DNA from: JAWXCB01 sp034440455
GTDB lineage: Bacteria > Bacteroidota > Bacteroidia > Chitinophagales > CAIOSU01
Direction of reading: 5' to 3'
NCBI GenBank assembly: GCA_034440455.1
Contig: JAWXCB010000018.1
Span: 1 to 61,307, forward strand
Length of the DNA stretch: 61,307 nucleotides
The position numbers and the translations under genes were made by a program. Shown here piece after piece: positions 60,251 to 61,307 of the stretch (position 1 is its first letter; the number at the start of each line of letters is the position of its first letter). A model generated the notes under the pieces. It was not told the origin of the DNA, made no database searches, and saw nothing but the letters and a program-made list of their open reading frames with translations.

Positions 60251-61307
60251 TCATGGAAGAATCTTCTCTACAGAAATCCCCCGTGACCCTTTCAGCAAAA
60301 AAGTAGTGTTTTCAAAATGCTGTTTTGAAAACCATTCTTTTGCATCTACTGTAGTTGTGAAATGAACGCACATAACCGCATCATGTACTTTGCCGAATTC
60401 CTTCCCGATTAAAATGATTTTATCTAAGTGGAGTGTTTGTAAAAATTTCACTAATGCAAAATGTTCTTCATGACTTGCCTCACCGAGTTCAAGCATATCG
60501 CCAAGAATCGCCACTTTTTTTTCAGCGGGAATGCCAGCTAAGTTTTCCAGCGCTTCTTTCATGCTCGTAGGGTTAGCATTGTAAGCATCAAGAATAAACG
60601 TGTTGCTGCCGGTTTGTAAAAGCTGCGAGCGATTGTTCGTGGGTTGATAGCTTCCAATTGCGTGGATGATTTTCTCATCCGGCACATTGAACTGCTTTCC
60701 GATAGTAACCGCAGCCATAATGTTTTCAAAATTGTATTTGCCGGTGAGTTTTGAATGAATTGGATGCGAAGAAGCTCCGGTTTGATAGCTCAATGATAGT
60801 AGCGGGTAGAATGATTCAATTTTTCCAAAGTAATCGGCAGTTTCCAGTTTGCCATAAGTGATTTTTTTTGAAACGCTTGCGGCTTCTTGCAAAAGGTCAT
60901 TGTCTGCAATATTTATAAATGCGGTTCCTCCGGTTTTTTCTAATGATTCGTATAGCTCCGCGTTTGTTTTTCGCGTGTTTTCCAGCGTCTTAAAACTTTC
61001 AAGATGGTCTTTACCAGTGTTGGTGATGATGCCGTGCGTAGGTTCGGTAATGTTGCAGAGAAACTGGATGTCGTAGCGATGTTTAGCGCCCATTTCAATA
61101 ACTGCAACTTCTGTTTCGCTTGTAAGTTTCAATAAAGAAAGCGGCACGCCTATTTCATTATTCAGATTTCCCTGCGTTGCAAATGTGTTGAAGGTTGTTT
61201 GCAACACTTCACGAATCAATTCTTTTGTAGTAGTTTTTCCATTGCTGCCCGCAATTGCAATTACAGGAATGTTGAGTTGTCTGCGATGGTGATTTGCAAG
61301 TTGCTGC
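60251..61307 (-). CDS. murF: UDP-N-acetylmuramoyl-tripeptide D-alanyl-D-alanine ligase MurF (5' end missing)
   Basis: The frame is open from 60251 to the window edge and gives 351 residues; the N-terminal domain lies outside. It includes the ATP-binding loop IAGSNGKTTTKELIREVL at the edge, then VAVIEMGAKHRYDIQFLCNITEPTHGIITNTGKDHLESF, LTGKYNFENIMAAVTIG, LDAYNANPTSMKEAL and ILGDMLELGEASHEEHFAL. These are typical MurF sequences. The enzyme adds D-Ala-D-Ala to the muropeptide precursor in the cytoplasm. It converges with htpG. Confidence 0.95.
   Translation of the reverse strand, partial: QQLANHHRRQLNIPVIAIAGSNGKTTTKELIREVLQTTFNTFATQGNLNNEIGVPLSLLKLTSETEVAVIEMGAKHRYDIQFLCNITEPTHGIITNTGKDHLESFKTLENTRKTNAELYESLEKTGGTAFINIADNDLLQEAASVSKKITYGKLETADYFGKIESFYPLLSLSYQTGASSHPIHSKLTGKYNFENIMAAVTIGKQFNVPDEKIIHAIGSYQPTNNRSQLLQTGSNTFILDAYNANPTSMKEALENLAGIPAEKKVAILGDMLELGEASHEEHFALVKFLQTLHLDKIILIGKEFGKVHDAVMCVHFTTTVDAKEWFSKQHFENTTFLLKGSRGISVEKILP

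Noticed and set aside
1..61307. CRISPR array, insertion sequence, prophage or rRNA
   Set aside because: I saw no regularly spaced repeats, no transposase or phage protein, and no rRNA sequence. The repeats present are single, palindromic or short tandem elements.

Overview
The window is a chromosomal segment of a member of the Bacteroidota, probably an uncultured environmental lineage. The main evidence is several secreted proteins with C-terminal type IX secretion (T9SS) sorting domains, gliding-type CHU_C ends, Bacteroidota promoter-like TAnnTTTG boxes upstream of some starts, and an ECF sigma factor followed by a membrane anti-sigma protein fused to a barrel-like domain. Core genes follow standard bacterial families and the standard genetic code. 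GTG and TTG starts are used several times.

Left part (1-15.3 kb), mostly minus strand: a ParE-type toxin-antitoxin operon, an alkyltransferase-like DNA-repair protein, trmB, several envelope proteins of unknown function, the sigma/anti-sigma pair, an LVIVD lipoprotein, a SIS-domain sugar-phosphate isomerase overlapping a small HAD phosphatase, and nadD.

Centre (15.33-17.85 kb): I read this as the likely replication-origin region. Between nadD and nadA lies a 357-bp stretch with degenerate DnaA-box-like sequences and an AT-rich flank. Between nadA and mnmG lie three parS-like sites, one of them a perfect 16-bp palindrome. Gene orientation switches here, from mostly minus on the left to mostly plus on the right. 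Three small membrane-protein genes sit in the same interval, one of them broken by a single-base frameshift.

Right part (17.85-61.3 kb), mostly plus strand: mnmG, an Ig-like lipoprotein, ybeY, an RsbW-like kinase, a glycosyltransferase, tRNA-Asn, a PfkB kinase, cytochrome b5-like protein, asd, T9SS-type surface proteins, two decayed PIN-toxin loci, a paired M16 peptidase operon, a J-domain protein, an M48 protease, an NhaD-like antiporter, a glycosyltransferase pseudogene with three in-frame stops, an oligopeptide ABC transporter lacking its ATPases, purQ, an unknown overlapping gene pair, dsbD with a duplicated N-terminal domain, a TonB-C protein, a double-PDZ protein, a Tat-plus-T9SS intradiol dioxygenase, htpG and the 3' two-thirds or more of murF.

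The window is also rich in short palindromic or tandem interspersed repeats of several families. At least four lie inside reading frames and add residues to the encoded protein (alkyltransferase-like protein, anti-sigma protein, a T9SS protein and a 505-residue secreted protein). No CRISPR array, insertion sequence, prophage or rRNA was seen.
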